64,000 nucleotides of DNA from Acinetobacter gyllenbergii CIP 110306 = MTCC 11365 (GCF_000413855.1 NZ_ATGG01000011.1:62001-126000), one strand, 5' to 3'; shown: positions 17,201 to 25,231, counted from the first letter of the stretch. Translations and numbers: made by a program. The notes: a model not told the origin generated them from the sequence alone.

Positions 17201-17653
17201 ATGCCTCAATATCTTAAAATTGCTGACAATATTTATAGGAAATTTCAGCAAAATGATCAATTTATGATTGATAAACAAGACTGTCTAAATTTGATTATCA
17301 AGCAAATCCGTAAAGAGCTGATTGATACAGATCTTAAGCTGATCTACAACTACATAGAATTTGTTGATGGCTTTAAAGAACCTGTAAGAGATGGCCGAAT
17401 CAGTTTAGATATTAGTCTCATTCCTAGCTTTAAACACAAGGATGAATTTGTGTTATGGCTTGCTGGCTTTATTGAAAAAATTACAGAAGGTGGCGTGAAA
17501 CGTTTGCCACCGCTGCATAAAGATATTCCTCCTGAATTTACGTTCCAAAGTGATCCCAATGTCATTCTTGATATTCGAAATGAACACAGTGGAGAAAGAA
17601 TCGTTTCATATTTCAGAAGTGATGATTTTGCTGAAGAAGTGAAAGGTATTTAA
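17201..17653 (+). CDS. Uncharacterised protein, paralogue of the 20454-20882 gene
   Basis: 150 residues, soluble, charged, no recognised domain. It begins MPQYLKIADNIYRKF; the core LDISLIPSFKHKDEFVLWLAGFIEKIT (about 65-92) and the ending GERIVSYF recur in the second copy 3.25 kb downstream. AGGGGAA lies ahead of the ATG. It sits at the left edge of the AT-rich accessory island, followed by the hemerythrin gene after 79 bases. Its function is unknown. The conserved LWLA-x-FIEK helix suggests a small all-alpha or alpha/beta fold. Confidence 0.75.
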   Translation: MPQYLKIADNIYRKFQQNDQFMIDKQDCLNLIIKQIRKELIDTDLKLIYNYIEFVDGFKEPVRDGRISLDISLIPSFKHKDEFVLWLAGFIEKITEGGVKRLPPLHKDIPPEFTFQSDPNVILDIRNEHSGERIVSYFRSDDFAEEVKGI

Positions 17654-17732
17654 AACTCAAATAATTTTAAGAATTTATATCGTGAGTTATTTAAATTAAT
17701 AGAAAAATTTCTTTCAAATAAAGGTGTAAGCG

Positions 17733-18212
17733 ATGCCAAAAAATGAAAAAGCATGGACGATATTTGAGGCTTTGCGTGAAAGCCATGAAAAACAAAGAGC
17801 GTTCTCCGAAAAATTGATCAAAACATCTGGTGATAGTGAAGAACGAAGAGAACTTTTTGAATTGCTAAAAAATGAATTGTTTGCCCATGCGGTGGCTGAA
17901 GACCGATTTTTATATATCCCTTTGATGATGACAGACGCTGGCTTAAATATCACGCGTCATGCTTTATCTGAGCATCATGAAATGGATGAGTTGTTAGAGC
18001 AACTCACCCAAACAGAGTTTAGTAATTCTGGATGGTTGGCAATTGCGAAAAAACTTTCACATGTCGTTCATCATCACTTGGAAGAAGAAGAGCATCATTT
18101 TTTTCAACAAGCAGGAAAAATTTTGCCAGAGAAACAGAAAAAAGAGTTGGCACAAAAATACCATGCAGAATATATAAAATATTTAAATAAAGAAAAAGAC
18201 AGCCTAGTTTAA
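17733..18212 (+). CDS. Hemerythrin HHE-domain protein
   Basis: 159 residues, helical. Candidate metal ligands are spread as in HHE hemerythrins: His in LRESHEKQRAF (about 17), His-Ala-Val-Ala-Glu in FAHAVAEDRFLY (about 52-57), HHEMDELL (about 82), and VVHHHLEEEEHHFF (about 110-122). HHE proteins bind a diiron centre and are linked to oxygen, NO or oxidative-stress handling. The start has a purine-rich AAAGGTG upstream. A strong terminator follows at 18238. It lies in a cluster of stress-type small proteins. Confidence 0.88.
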   Translation: MPKNEKAWTIFEALRESHEKQRAFSEKLIKTSGDSEERRELFELLKNELFAHAVAEDRFLYIPLMMTDAGLNITRHALSEHHEMDELLEQLTQTEFSNSGWLAIAKKLSHVVHHHLEEEEHHFFQQAGKILPEKQKKELAQKYHAEYIKYLNKEKDSLV

Positions 18213-18237
18213 ATAGTCAGATTTAATTAAATAATTT

Positions 18238-18259
18238 AACCCTCATCCTGAGGGTTTTT
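18238..18259 (+). terminator. Intrinsic terminator after the hemerythrin gene
   Basis: AACCCTCA (18238-18245) pairs with TGAGGGTT (18249-18256) around a three-base loop and runs into five T residues. Confidence 0.9.
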
Positions 18260-18460
18260 CTATACCTATAATTGCATTTTTAATTTTATTTCAATATGTT
18301 TCTCTATTTACTAGAAACTATAGACATTAACTTAAAAAAAATTCTTATCACTGATTTTAACAAATAACTCACTTATGGTGAAAGTACAAGTAATTCATTT
18401 ATTCAAATTCCAGTTGAGAATTATGTTTTGAGTGAATGACTTTCTTAAAGGAGAATAAAC

Positions 18461-19003
18461 ATGATAAACCAAGATGATTATGATCGTGAACGTATTAAAA
18501 ATGCACCAGATGAGGTGAAGAAAGATTTAAATGCTGACCCGATTACAGGTGAACCTGGTTCCCATCCAGTGGGTACTGGAGTCGGTGCCGTAGGTGGCGC
18601 TGCGACAGGAGCTGCTGTCGGTAGTGCTGGTGGTCCACTGGGTGCTCTAGTCGGTGGTGCTGTAGGTGCCGTTGTAGGCGGATTAGCTGGAAATGCAGTG
18701 GGTGAAGCAATTGATCCTACTGTAGAGGATGCGTACTGGCGTGAAAACTATTTAAATCAAACGTACTATAATGAGGCAAATAGCAAATATCCGAATCTAG
18801 ATTATGATCGGGATTATCGTAATGCCTATCGGGTGGGTTATGAAAAACGCTATGGTTACGATCCAGATGTGGCATTTGAAGAAGTTGAACCCGAGTTGAG
18901 AACTAATTGGGAACAGGCAAAAGCTGAATCCCGCTTATCATGGGATGAGGCAAGACATGCGTCTCGTGATGCATGGAATCGAAATAGACAGCAGCCGAAA
19001 TAG
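18461..19003 (+). CDS. Glycine-zipper protein with DYDRD ... WEQAKAESRL C-terminal domain
   Basis: 180 residues. The first 38 are polar (MINQDDYDRERIKNAPDEVKKDL). Residues about 38-84 form a glycine-zipper region (GTGVGAVGGAATGAAVGSAGG and following), which in other proteins packs as a helical hairpin in or on membranes. The C-terminal part (about 88-180) carries DYDRDYRNAYRVGYEKRYGYD and WEQAKAESRLSWDEARHASRDAW, hydrophilic and helical. A related copy of this last domain without the zipper is encoded at 21969-22289. AAAGGAG precedes the ATG. Such proteins are often stress-induced; that role is inference here. Confidence 0.85.
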   Translation: MINQDDYDRERIKNAPDEVKKDLNADPITGEPGSHPVGTGVGAVGGAATGAAVGSAGGPLGALVGGAVGAVVGGLAGNAVGEAIDPTVEDAYWRENYLNQTYYNEANSKYPNLDYDRDYRNAYRVGYEKRYGYDPDVAFEEVEPELRTNWEQAKAESRLSWDEARHASRDAWNRNRQQPK

Positions 19004-19028
19004 CCTGAAATTTAGATAAAATTCTTTT

Positions 19029-19059
19029 AAACCCTATTCCGAATGGAATGGGGTTTTTT
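19029..19059 (+). terminator. Intrinsic terminator after the glycine-zipper gene
   Basis: AAACCC-T-ATTCC and GGAAT-G-GGGTTT pair around GAAT (19029-19056), with a G-U pair in the middle and a T tract to 19059. Confidence 0.88.
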
Positions 19060-19578
19060 ATGCAAGTGATGCGGGTTGTTGTTTCATATTGCTATAAATG
19101 AAAATGCCTAAACTGGTATTCTGAATGAGTTAGTAAGTAATAAATAAGAGCATTTTTATAGAGTGATTCTTCTGATAAATAGAAATAAACAGAAAGTAAA
19201 TTTACTTCCCACATTTAGCTGCTATCTGACTGTGCGTAGGAGTCTTTAGATTTGAACTTGATAAAAGTGACTGGAACAACCGATAAAATAAAAATAGCTT
19301 TAATTATAGGTTGTTTCTTCATGCATATTAATTTTTAATTTTATGAGTGATAGATGCTTTTTCTATTCAAATTAAACTTGTTTCTAGATGTTTGCAGAAT
19401 ATTGTATTTGAAAATATAAGTTCTTATTTTTAAGGAGGTTGCTCTTTTTTTGTTGTATTTAAGTTTTTAATTTAATTACATAAAATTTCATTATTTAAGA
19501 AAGTTAAAATAAATAGCAGGGAAAGTTACATCTAAATTTGTCAGTATAAAGTTTTTGCAATATATCAAGAGGTGTCAC
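19060..19578. other. AT-rich intergenic region
   Basis: About 520 bases, very AT-rich, no coding frame I would defend. AAGGAGG occurs at 19433-19439 followed by a T-run but no matching start codon. The ribosome site AAGAGGTG of the 49-residue gene is at the right end. No repeat or hairpin of note was seen. Confidence 0.5.
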
Positions 19579-19728
19579 ATGTTAAAAACGATCATTACTT
19601 TAGGAACAGGTGTTGCTTTAGGTTGCTACTATAAATCTCATAAAGATAAGGCTAAATTATCAGGTGGGAAAAGAGATGAAGATATTAACCTGAGTAATGC
19701 AGTAAAAGGGAAAAAGGGTTCTACTTAG
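19579..19728 (+). CDS. Small 49-residue protein with N-terminal hydrophobic segment
   Basis: ATG at 19579 with AAGAGGTG a few bases upstream, TAG at 19726-19728. The product starts MLKTIITLGTGVALGCYYKS: a short hydrophobic stretch with glycines, followed by a charged, lysine-rich tail (HKDKAKLSGGKRDED). It could be a small membrane-anchored or YtxH-like protein. No known family is assigned. The good ribosome site and position in the stress-type island support a real gene. Confidence 0.55.
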   Translation: MLKTIITLGTGVALGCYYKSHKDKAKLSGGKRDEDINLSNAVKGKKGST

Positions 19729-19919
19729 GCTGCCTGAAGTAGATTAAAGAAGCTTGGTCATAAGCTTTTTTAATATCACCACATATTAATGAAACATAAA
19801 TAAATGCAACTCAGTAGTGATAATCTAAATAGTGCGGAAATAGCATCAAATAATAGTTTTGATAGTGAATAATTTTACATCTATTTTATAAACTCTTTAA
19901 CTAGCGAGAGGTAATGAAA

Positions 19920-20174
19920 ATGAAAAATTTACTTGTGAAAAGTATTGCATTAAGTTTTGTTTTCACACTTGCAGCATGTGAAAAGAACAAAACCACAGAT
20001 AATTCAGCCCTTCGACAGGAAACAACCACACCTCATTCGATGGAAACAGAACCAGCCACGAACAGCAGTCAATTGCATGATGATATGCAGCATGATGCAT
20101 CAGTGCCTGTAACAAATGAAGATGGCACATCAGAAGCGCATACTGGTAGCGCTACCACACAGCACACCCCTTAG
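19920..20174 (+). CDS. Small lipoprotein
   Basis: 84 residues with a lipoprotein signal peptide: positively charged start, hydrophobic core LLVKSIALSFVFTLAAC with the lipobox ending in Cys at about residue 21. The mature part is short, polar, rich in Thr, Ser, His and acidic residues (HDDMQHDAS), and probably unstructured. An ATG six bases upstream (19914) is too close to the ribosome site AGAGG (19907-19911), so I prefer 19920. Function unknown. A strong hairpin terminator follows at 20205. Confidence 0.75.
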   Translation: MKNLLVKSIALSFVFTLAACEKNKTTDNSALRQETTTPHSMETEPATNSSQLHDDMQHDASVPVTNEDGTSEAHTGSATTQHTP

Positions 20175-20204
20175 CTGTAAATACTAAATAAAATAAATCT
20201 ATAG

Positions 20205-20242
20205 GAAAAGGTTGAAGTTTGAAAAATAACTTCAGCTTTTTC
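20205..20242 (+). terminator. Intrinsic terminator after the lipoprotein gene
   Basis: A 15-bp stem (20205-20219 with 20228-20242) contains two G-U pairs and an eight-base loop. The 3' arm carries the T-run (CTTTTTC). Confidence 0.8.
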
Positions 20243-20453
20243 AGGAGCTTTAGGAGAAGCAGATGGGAGGTTAAATTTTGTTTTTATGTGATGTCGTATA
20301 CGTTATTTTTTATTAATGATGTTTTTGGCACGTATCGTGTAATTTTTATGTATACGATTTTTTATTTTAGTAGCATAAGTCTAAACAATATTAACAATTG
20401 ATTACTTTAAATAGAGCAAAATCGCATAATAGAAAAATTAAAGGAATAATTTC

Positions 20454-20882
20454 ATGCCTCAATATTTAAAATTAGCTGAAAAAATATATATAAATGTTAA
20501 AGAGTCAAAGGGATTTATAGATGAACCTTTAGAAGATCTAAACAATTTAATGATTGAGTTGCGGATTGAAATAAAGAATACAGATTTTAAGATGCGTTAT
20601 AATTATATAAATTTTGAAGACTTATTGATGAACTCTAAGGATTTACCTTTTATTTTGGATATAAGTATTTTACCGAAAAGTAAAAATAAAACCGAATATA
20701 TGTTATGGCTTGCCAGCTTTATAGAGAAAGTAACGATTTCCAAGAGTAAAAAATCATCTAATTTAAACAGTAAAGTGATTGTGCCAGACTATCATTATGA
20801 TGATGTAGGCAATATTGTGAATAGATCAAAAAATAATGGTGAAGCAATTATTTCATATTTCAAAGATAAGCAGTCTGTTTAA
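20454..20882 (+). CDS. Uncharacterised protein, paralogue of the 17201-17653 gene
   Basis: 142 residues, soluble. It starts MPQYLKLAEKIYINVKES and has LDISILPKSKNKTEYMLWLASFIEKVT in the middle and EAIISYFKD at the end, matching the first copy in order and spacing but with a diverged second half (lysine/serine-rich SKSKKSSNLNSK). AAGGAAT lies ahead of the ATG. A/T-rich codon use is stronger than in the first copy. No function can be assigned. A small unknown gene follows after 50 bases. Confidence 0.72.
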   Translation: MPQYLKLAEKIYINVKESKGFIDEPLEDLNNLMIELRIEIKNTDFKMRYNYINFEDLLMNSKDLPFILDISILPKSKNKTEYMLWLASFIEKVTISKSKKSSNLNSKVIVPDYHYDDVGNIVNRSKNNGEAIISYFKDKQSV

Positions 20883-20932
20883 TATATTAATTTTACTCAA
20901 AACTTACTAATTTATATTGAAGGAGTTTGGAA

Positions 20933-21166
20933 ATGGTAAAGCAATATATGTTAAAGAACGTTGATGCGAGTAGTGAAATGGGGGATAAAATTATCGTTGA
21001 GCAGATTTATGAGAAGGGTTTATCTGCTGCCTTCGATAACAGCATTGTAGCCGAATGGTCACCAATATTTAAAGTTGTGATAAGAGATAAGGTCATTCAG
21101 TTGAATGACGATTTGACATTTATCCATCCACGAACTGGCAAAATTTTTAGAATCAATGATTGTTAA
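20933..21166 (+). CDS. Uncharacterised 77-residue protein
   Basis: Starts at the ATG at 20933, with AGGAG at 20921-20925 at ideal spacing. A TTG two codons earlier is in frame but less likely. The product (MVKQYMLKNVDASSEMGDKI ... FIHPRTGKIFRINDC) is soluble, with mixed beta-like strands and a C-terminal Cys. No family recognised. Same strand as the paralogue upstream and possibly co-transcribed; converges on the YetF-like gene. Confidence 0.6.
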   Translation: MVKQYMLKNVDASSEMGDKIIVEQIYEKGLSAAFDNSIVAEWSPIFKVVIRDKVIQLNDDLTFIHPRTGKIFRINDC

Positions 21167-21196
21167 GCTTGAAGTGTAATATCCATTTCAATGAGT

Positions 21197-21874
21197 TTAG
21201 TTGATATGGCGTGTTTGTAAGGATTTGGCCCAATCTTTACATTTACAGCGAACACATTCATGGTCTAGGTTTAATAAACGTTGTGTCATTCCACAATACA
21301 TACAAGAATAAAAAAGTTCAGCATCCAGATAATCAGTCTTTTTATAATCTTGAGGAAATAAGGGCAGTCCCCATTTAGTTTCATCTTCTGTATAAAATAA
21401 GAGACTTAAACAACCATCTGTTTCCAGTAAGGCAACTTTGACTTGACCTAAGTGTTCTACACTTTGTTGACGCATTTCAGCAAAAAATTCATCATGTGAA
21501 TATTTCTCTTTTTGCATATCTTGAATCACCATTACGCCATTTTCTACGATGCATAAAGGTTTTCCTTCTAAGAGTATTTCAAACTTCTTACTTTTCATCA
21601 TGGCCCAAGTGATCAGACGATATAAAATAATAATGGTACACATCACCACAAAAGCTTGGGCAATCGGTGCATCATCTATAAACATCGGATCTCCTGCAGC
21701 GCTTCCTAGACTCAGAATAATCGCGACTTCAAAGATAGATAATTGACGAATGCCGCGTTTACCTGAGAGCTTTAAAAAAATCAGAATCAAAAGAAACATG
21801 ACAAAACACCGAATAATGATCTCTAGTACTAGATCCCAACTGGTGTCATAAAGAAAAATGTTGATGATATTCAT
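21197..21874 (-). CDS. YetF/DUF421-family membrane protein
   Basis: 225 residues. Three hydrophobic segments near the amino end (residues about 10-85), including FLLILIFLKLSGKRGIRQLSIFEVAIILSLGSAAGDPM, are typical of DUF421/YetF proteins; the cytoplasmic part has KSKKFEILLEGKPLCIVENGV. The C-terminus carries a possible metal site, CMYCGMTQRLLNLDHECVRCKC, with four cysteines, which is unusual. The ATG at 21872-21874 has AGAG upstream; a longer reading to 21913 would run into the terminator. Function unknown; relatives are often stress genes. Confidence 0.8.
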   Translation of the reverse strand: MNIINIFLYDTSWDLVLEIIIRCFVMFLLILIFLKLSGKRGIRQLSIFEVAIILSLGSAAGDPMFIDDAPIAQAFVVMCTIIILYRLITWAMMKSKKFEILLEGKPLCIVENGVMVIQDMQKEKYSHDEFFAEMRQQSVEHLGQVKVALLETDGCLSLLFYTEDETKWGLPLFPQDYKKTDYLDAELFYSCMYCGMTQRLLNLDHECVRCKCKDWAKSLQTRHIN

Positions 21875-21916
21875 GGTTTTTCTCTTTTTATAATAAGTAA
21901 TTAAATGCTGCAAAAC

Positions 21917-21951
21917 AAAAATGAGCCTATGTTTTAAATAAGCTCATTTTT
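21917..21951. terminator. Terminator after the 21969-22289 gene
   Basis: AAAAATGAGC (21917-21926) pairs with GCTCATTTTT (21942-21951). The minus transcript ends in TTTTTGTTTT, so it mainly serves the minus-strand gene at 21969. Confidence 0.82.
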
Positions 21952-21968
21952 TTATCGAATGATCAATT

Positions 21969-22289
21969 CTATATTTGGTCCCAAGCATCTTTGATGGCTT
22001 GCTTGGCATGTTCCCATTTTAATCTGGATTCAGCTTTTAGCTCTTCCCAAGACGCTTTAAGCTTACCCTCAACATCTTCAAATTGCGTACTACGATCATG
22101 TTCAGAACGAGCACGACTACCTAATTCATAGGCTTTTGAAAAATCTCGATCATAATCCAGATCTGGAGTGTCGAGTTGAGCTTCTTGGTAATAAGGACGT
22201 GTCAAATAACTAGAACGCCAATGATCATTTGGGTCAATACTCACACGTGAACCTTGATTCTGTTGATTAGATAAGTTTTGATTTGTCAT
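21969..22289 (-). CDS. Hydrophilic protein related to the C-terminal domain of the glycine-zipper protein
   Basis: 106 residues, very polar, no membrane segment. DYDRDFSKAYELGSRARSE and FEDVEGKLKASWEELKAESRL followed by WEHAKQAIKDAW align in order with the end of the 18461-19003 product, but the glycine zipper is absent. GGAG precedes the ATG. The high charge and lack of hydrophobic core suggest a hydrophilin-like, partly disordered protein. Terminators flank it on both sides, so it is a single-gene unit. Function inferred only by analogy with stress proteins. Confidence 0.8.
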   Translation of the reverse strand: MTNQNLSNQQNQGSRVSIDPNDHWRSSYLTRPYYQEAQLDTPDLDYDRDFSKAYELGSRARSEHDRSTQFEDVEGKLKASWEELKAESRLKWEHAKQAIKDAWDQI

Positions 22290-22322
22290 GATAATTCTCC
22301 AGCAAACTTTCCTGCTTAGATA

Positions 22323-22361
22323 AAATTTAGGAGAATATTTATTTTATTCTCCTAAATTTTT
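22323..22361. terminator. Bidirectional terminator after the Q/N-rich gene
   Basis: A 14-bp perfect stem, AAATTTAGGAGAAT (22323-22336) and ATTCTCCTAAATTT (22346-22359). It lies 24 bases past the stop of the minus-strand gene at 22384. Confidence 0.85.
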
Positions 22362-22383
22362 ATAGATCGAAAACAATTAAGAA

Positions 22384-22566
22384 TTACTTCTGTTGATTAT
22401 TTTGGTTTGATCCTTGGCCATTAGAATCTTTTTGATGAGATCCTTGTTGCTGACGATTGTCATTTTGCTGTTGTTGCTGCTGTTGACGGTTGTCATTGTT
22501 TTGGTTTTGCTGTTGTTGCTGCGGATTGTTACGCTCTTCATTGCGTTGATTATTTGTATTACTCAT
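22384..22566 (-). CDS. Q/N-rich low-complexity hydrophilic protein
   Basis: 60 residues, almost entirely Gln, Asn, Arg, Asp, Gly, Ser and Lys (e.g. QQQQQNQNNDNRQQ), with no hydrophobic residue after the first Met and no Cys. The imperfect repeat is NDNRQQQQ. GAGGTG eight bases ahead supports the ATG at 22564-22566; another ATG five codons upstream lacks this. This composition predicts a fully disordered, heat-soluble protein of the hydrophilin type. It is a candidate desiccation or osmotic-stress protectant (inference). It has its own terminator. Confidence 0.7.
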   Translation of the reverse strand: MSNTNNQRNEERNNPQQQQQNQNNDNRQQQQQQQNDNRQQQGSHQKDSNGQGSNQNNQQK

Positions 22567-23005
22567 GATCGTACACCTCATTTGGTTTTAGATATTATCT
22601 GAGTAAATCAGATGGTTTAATTAAAACATAAAAATTTATTTAAAATAGTGGGAAGCTGTTGCATAATATTTAAATGTAATGTGGTTGAATTTGGTAAGCG
22701 CTGTGTTTTTAAGAGCTTATCTAATTTTTATTTTTTAATTAAAAACACTATTAATATAACTTTATATGTGGATTACATGTTGCAACATAAAGTTTTTATT
22801 TGGCTTAATTTTATATATTTTATGATTAATTTTAAATAAATAATTCAAAATATGAGAATGTAAAAATTCGATAATTACAGAGTGTTGATATGGAACATAT
22901 TTTAAAAGCTATTGTTGCAATATTAACCTGAATTAACAAAATTAAAGTAGGAGTCAGGGGTGAACAACGTAATGTGATCTTATATTTTCGATTCGGAGAA
23001 TGAAA
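22567..23005. other. AT-rich intergenic region with divergent promoters
   Basis: About 440 bases between the minus-strand Q/N-rich gene and the plus-strand diiron-oxygenase-like gene. A 13-codon frame at 22890-22931 (MEHILKAIVAILT) has no good ribosome site and I do not call it. GGAG just before 23000 serves the downstream gene. Nothing else was seen. Confidence 0.5.
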
Positions 23006-24415
23006 ATGACAGTCGTTGTAAAAAAGAGATTGCTTGATTTATTACAGGATGACTATAAAAATTATTACGAGTTAGTTAGTTTTTTTCTGGATGGAGATAT
23101 ATCTAATTTTGAAAAAGAGAAGAGAGCTATTAATTTATTAACTCATGAATTAGAAACTGTGAACTTAAAAAAATCATATATACCTAATAATATTGAGGAA
23201 ATAAAAGATTGGTATCAATCTGAAAATAGGAAAGTCTGTCAAAGCTATCATGAATATTTATCTCAGCGGAAGTCTGGAGCAGAACGTCAGTATTTTAAAA
23301 ATATAGGACAAGCATTTGAGTTCTTAGTGAAAGTAGCGCCTACTAAAAAAGTAGATGGTGCTTGGTTATATAGCATAGTCAATTATTGGAATGATCCGAC
23401 TTTTCATGATCTTATTGTGATTTACTTGGAAGAGTTGGGGCTAGGGCAGACAAAATCGAATCATGTATGTATCTATGATGATTTGCTCCGTAATCTAGGT
23501 TTAGATGATTTTGAATTTTTTCTGCATGATGAATATTACCATCACGCCGCCATTCAGTTGGCTTTAGGATATGCACCACCTGAATTCATTCCAGAGATCA
23601 TTGGCTTTAATTTAGGTTACGAACAACTCCCTTTACATCTTTTAATTACCAATTATGAGCTCAAAGAGTTGGGGGTTGATGCCAAATATTTTAACTTGCA
23701 TATTACGATTGATAATCTAGCCAATGGTCATGCACATAAGTCTATAAAGGTATTGGCAAATGTATATAAAAAATATAAAGATAAAGCAGTTTTTATGGAT
23801 AAAGTGAAACGTGGCTATGCTTTAAATCAACATGGAATTTTATCCGCATACATTATTCAAAATCTTGATCTTGAAAGCTTCGTTCATAAAATTTTAAAAC
23901 GCAAAGCAACGATCGGCCAATTAGTGCATAACGAGAAGCAATTGATAGGATGTAAGTCGATTAATCAGTGGTTAGCAAATCCGCAGGAAATTGGTCATTT
24001 TATTCAGCAACTGGTTGAGAAAAAATGGATTAAATTTAATCTTGATCCTGAAGAAAGTATATTTTGGCGAATGATAAGTCATGAAAATGGAAAGATGTAT
24101 GGTGTTTTTACTCCCGCAGAGAGACAGATTATTCATGATTGGATTGCTGGCGATAAGTACTCGGCAACGGTTGCTCCTTATCATCACAAAAACAATAAAG
24201 ATCAGCCTTTGCATGACTTTCTATTTAGCTATATTTCAGATGGTGAACTGGAAAATTTACAGCAAAAAGTGAATCAAACCGATAATTTTGCTTTGAAGTT
24301 ATGTAAGTTAATTCCATTCTTGTCACCTGAAGCTCATCATAAAAGCATAGGGTTGTGGAGTACCCAGAAATATGTAGAGTTATTATTTCCTTATTTAAAA
24401 AATTCATCGTCTTAA
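23006..24415 (+). CDS. Haem-oxygenase-like diiron oxidase (iron-containing redox enzyme family)
   Basis: 469 residues. The central part (about 105-260) has the pattern of the haem-oxygenase-like diiron family (Haem_oxygenas_2): YLEELGLGQ with Glu142/143, His153 in TKSNHVCIYDDLL, Glu206 in GFNLGYEQLPLH, and His232, Asp236 and His242 in LHITIDNLANGHAH. These are plausible metal ligands. Other members perform N-oxygenation, desaturation or C-C cleavage, but no substrate can be deduced here. The C-terminal 200 residues are not recognised. CGGAG fits the ATG at 23006 better than that at 23000. It stands alone beside the SDR gene, which converges on it. Confidence 0.78.
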   Translation: MTVVVKKRLLDLLQDDYKNYYELVSFFLDGDISNFEKEKRAINLLTHELETVNLKKSYIPNNIEEIKDWYQSENRKVCQSYHEYLSQRKSGAERQYFKNIGQAFEFLVKVAPTKKVDGAWLYSIVNYWNDPTFHDLIVIYLEELGLGQTKSNHVCIYDDLLRNLGLDDFEFFLHDEYYHHAAIQLALGYAPPEFIPEIIGFNLGYEQLPLHLLITNYELKELGVDAKYFNLHITIDNLANGHAHKSIKVLANVYKKYKDKAVFMDKVKRGYALNQHGILSAYIIQNLDLESFVHKILKRKATIGQLVHNEKQLIGCKSINQWLANPQEIGHFIQQLVEKKWIKFNLDPEESIFWRMISHENGKMYGVFTPAERQIIHDWIAGDKYSATVAPYHHKNNKDQPLHDFLFSYISDGELENLQQKVNQTDNFALKLCKLIPFLSPEAHHKSIGLWSTQKYVELLFPYLKNSSS

Positions 24416-24430
24416 CCAGTTTTTATTTGC

Positions 24431-25231
24431 TTACCCATTGACGATTTCACCGCCATTGACATGAATAACTTGTCCTGTGATGTAACTAGCATCATCGGAA
24501 GCTAAAAATAAATATGCGGGCGCAACTTCACTCGGTTGTCCCATTCTTCCCATTGGTGTGTCTTGACCAAATTTAGCTACAGTTTTAGCATCAAAACTAC
24601 TTGGAATTAAAGGCGTCCAAATTGGGCCAGGGGCGACCCCATTGACACGAATTCCCTTTTTTTGCTTCATGAGATTATTGGATAAACTACGGGTAAATGT
24701 TGTGATTGCACCTTTTGTACTTGCGTAATCAATTAATTCATCATGGCCATGATAACTAGTAATACTGGTGGTATTAATAATACTGTCTCCTTCCTTTAAA
24801 TGGGGAAGCACAGCTTTGGTTAAATGGAAAATGGAGTAGATATTCGTTTGAAAGGTCTTTTCGAGCTGCTCTGTACTGATATTCACAATTTCTTTTTGCT
24901 GAAACTGCACACCAGCATTATTGATCAAAATATTGATCTTTCCAAAAACTTTAACAGTTTCTTGCGCACACTTCTGAGAGGATGTTGGATCACTCAGATC
25001 ATATTTTAATAATAAACAGTGTTGGCCTTGTTGTTCTACGAGTTGTTTGGTTTTTTCAGCATCTTGGTCTTCTTCTAGATAAATAATAGCAATCTCCGCA
25101 CCTTCTCGAGCAAAGAGTACGGCTATAGAGCGTCCTATACCGATATCTCCTCCACTAATCAGGGAAACTTTAGCTTTGAGTTTGTTACTCCCTTGATGTG
25201 TACGCTTAATAATTTCAGGTTCAGGATGCAA
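24431..25231 (-). CDS. Short-chain dehydrogenase/reductase (YghA/GSP39-like), N-terminus frameshifted
   Basis: NAD(P)-dependent oxidoreductase domain: SLISGGDIGIGRSIAVLFAREGA (cofactor loop), INNAGVQ, the catalytic Ser in NTTSITSY, Tyr-x3-Lys in DYASTKGAI, and PGPIWTPLIP. Relatives such as E. coli YghA and Bacillus general stress protein 39 carry an extra polar N-terminus. Here that extension (25232-25308) is in another frame: one base appears lost near 25230. The in-frame part can start only at a TTG (25229-25231). The enzyme core looks intact, so activity may survive. The neighbours and family suggest a general stress role. Confidence 0.82.
   Translation of the reverse strand: MHPEPEIIKRTHQGSNKLKAKVSLISGGDIGIGRSIAVLFAREGAEIAIIYLEEDQDAEKTKQLVEQQGQHCLLLKYDLSDPTSSQKCAQETVKVFGKINILINNAGVQFQQKEIVNISTEQLEKTFQTNIYSIFHLTKAVLPHLKEGDSIINTTSITSYHGHDELIDYASTKGAITTFTRSLSNNLMKQKKGIRVNGVAPGPIWTPLIPSSFDAKTVAKFGQDTPMGRMGQPSEVAPAYLFLASDDASYITGQVIHVNGGEIVNG

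Noticed and set aside
20219..20401. 60-residue frame on the + strand
   Set aside because: Overlaps the terminator hairpin at 20205-20242 and has no ribosome site; composition is that of random AT-rich DNA.
22400..22540. Simple-sequence repeat or CRISPR-like array in the CTGTTG-rich stretch
   Set aside because: The repeats are codon runs for Gln within a frame with proper start and terminator; no spacers.
22648..22839. 63-residue hydrophobic frame between the Q/N-rich gene and the diiron gene
   Set aside because: No ribosome site and composition as expected from AT-rich intergenic sequence.
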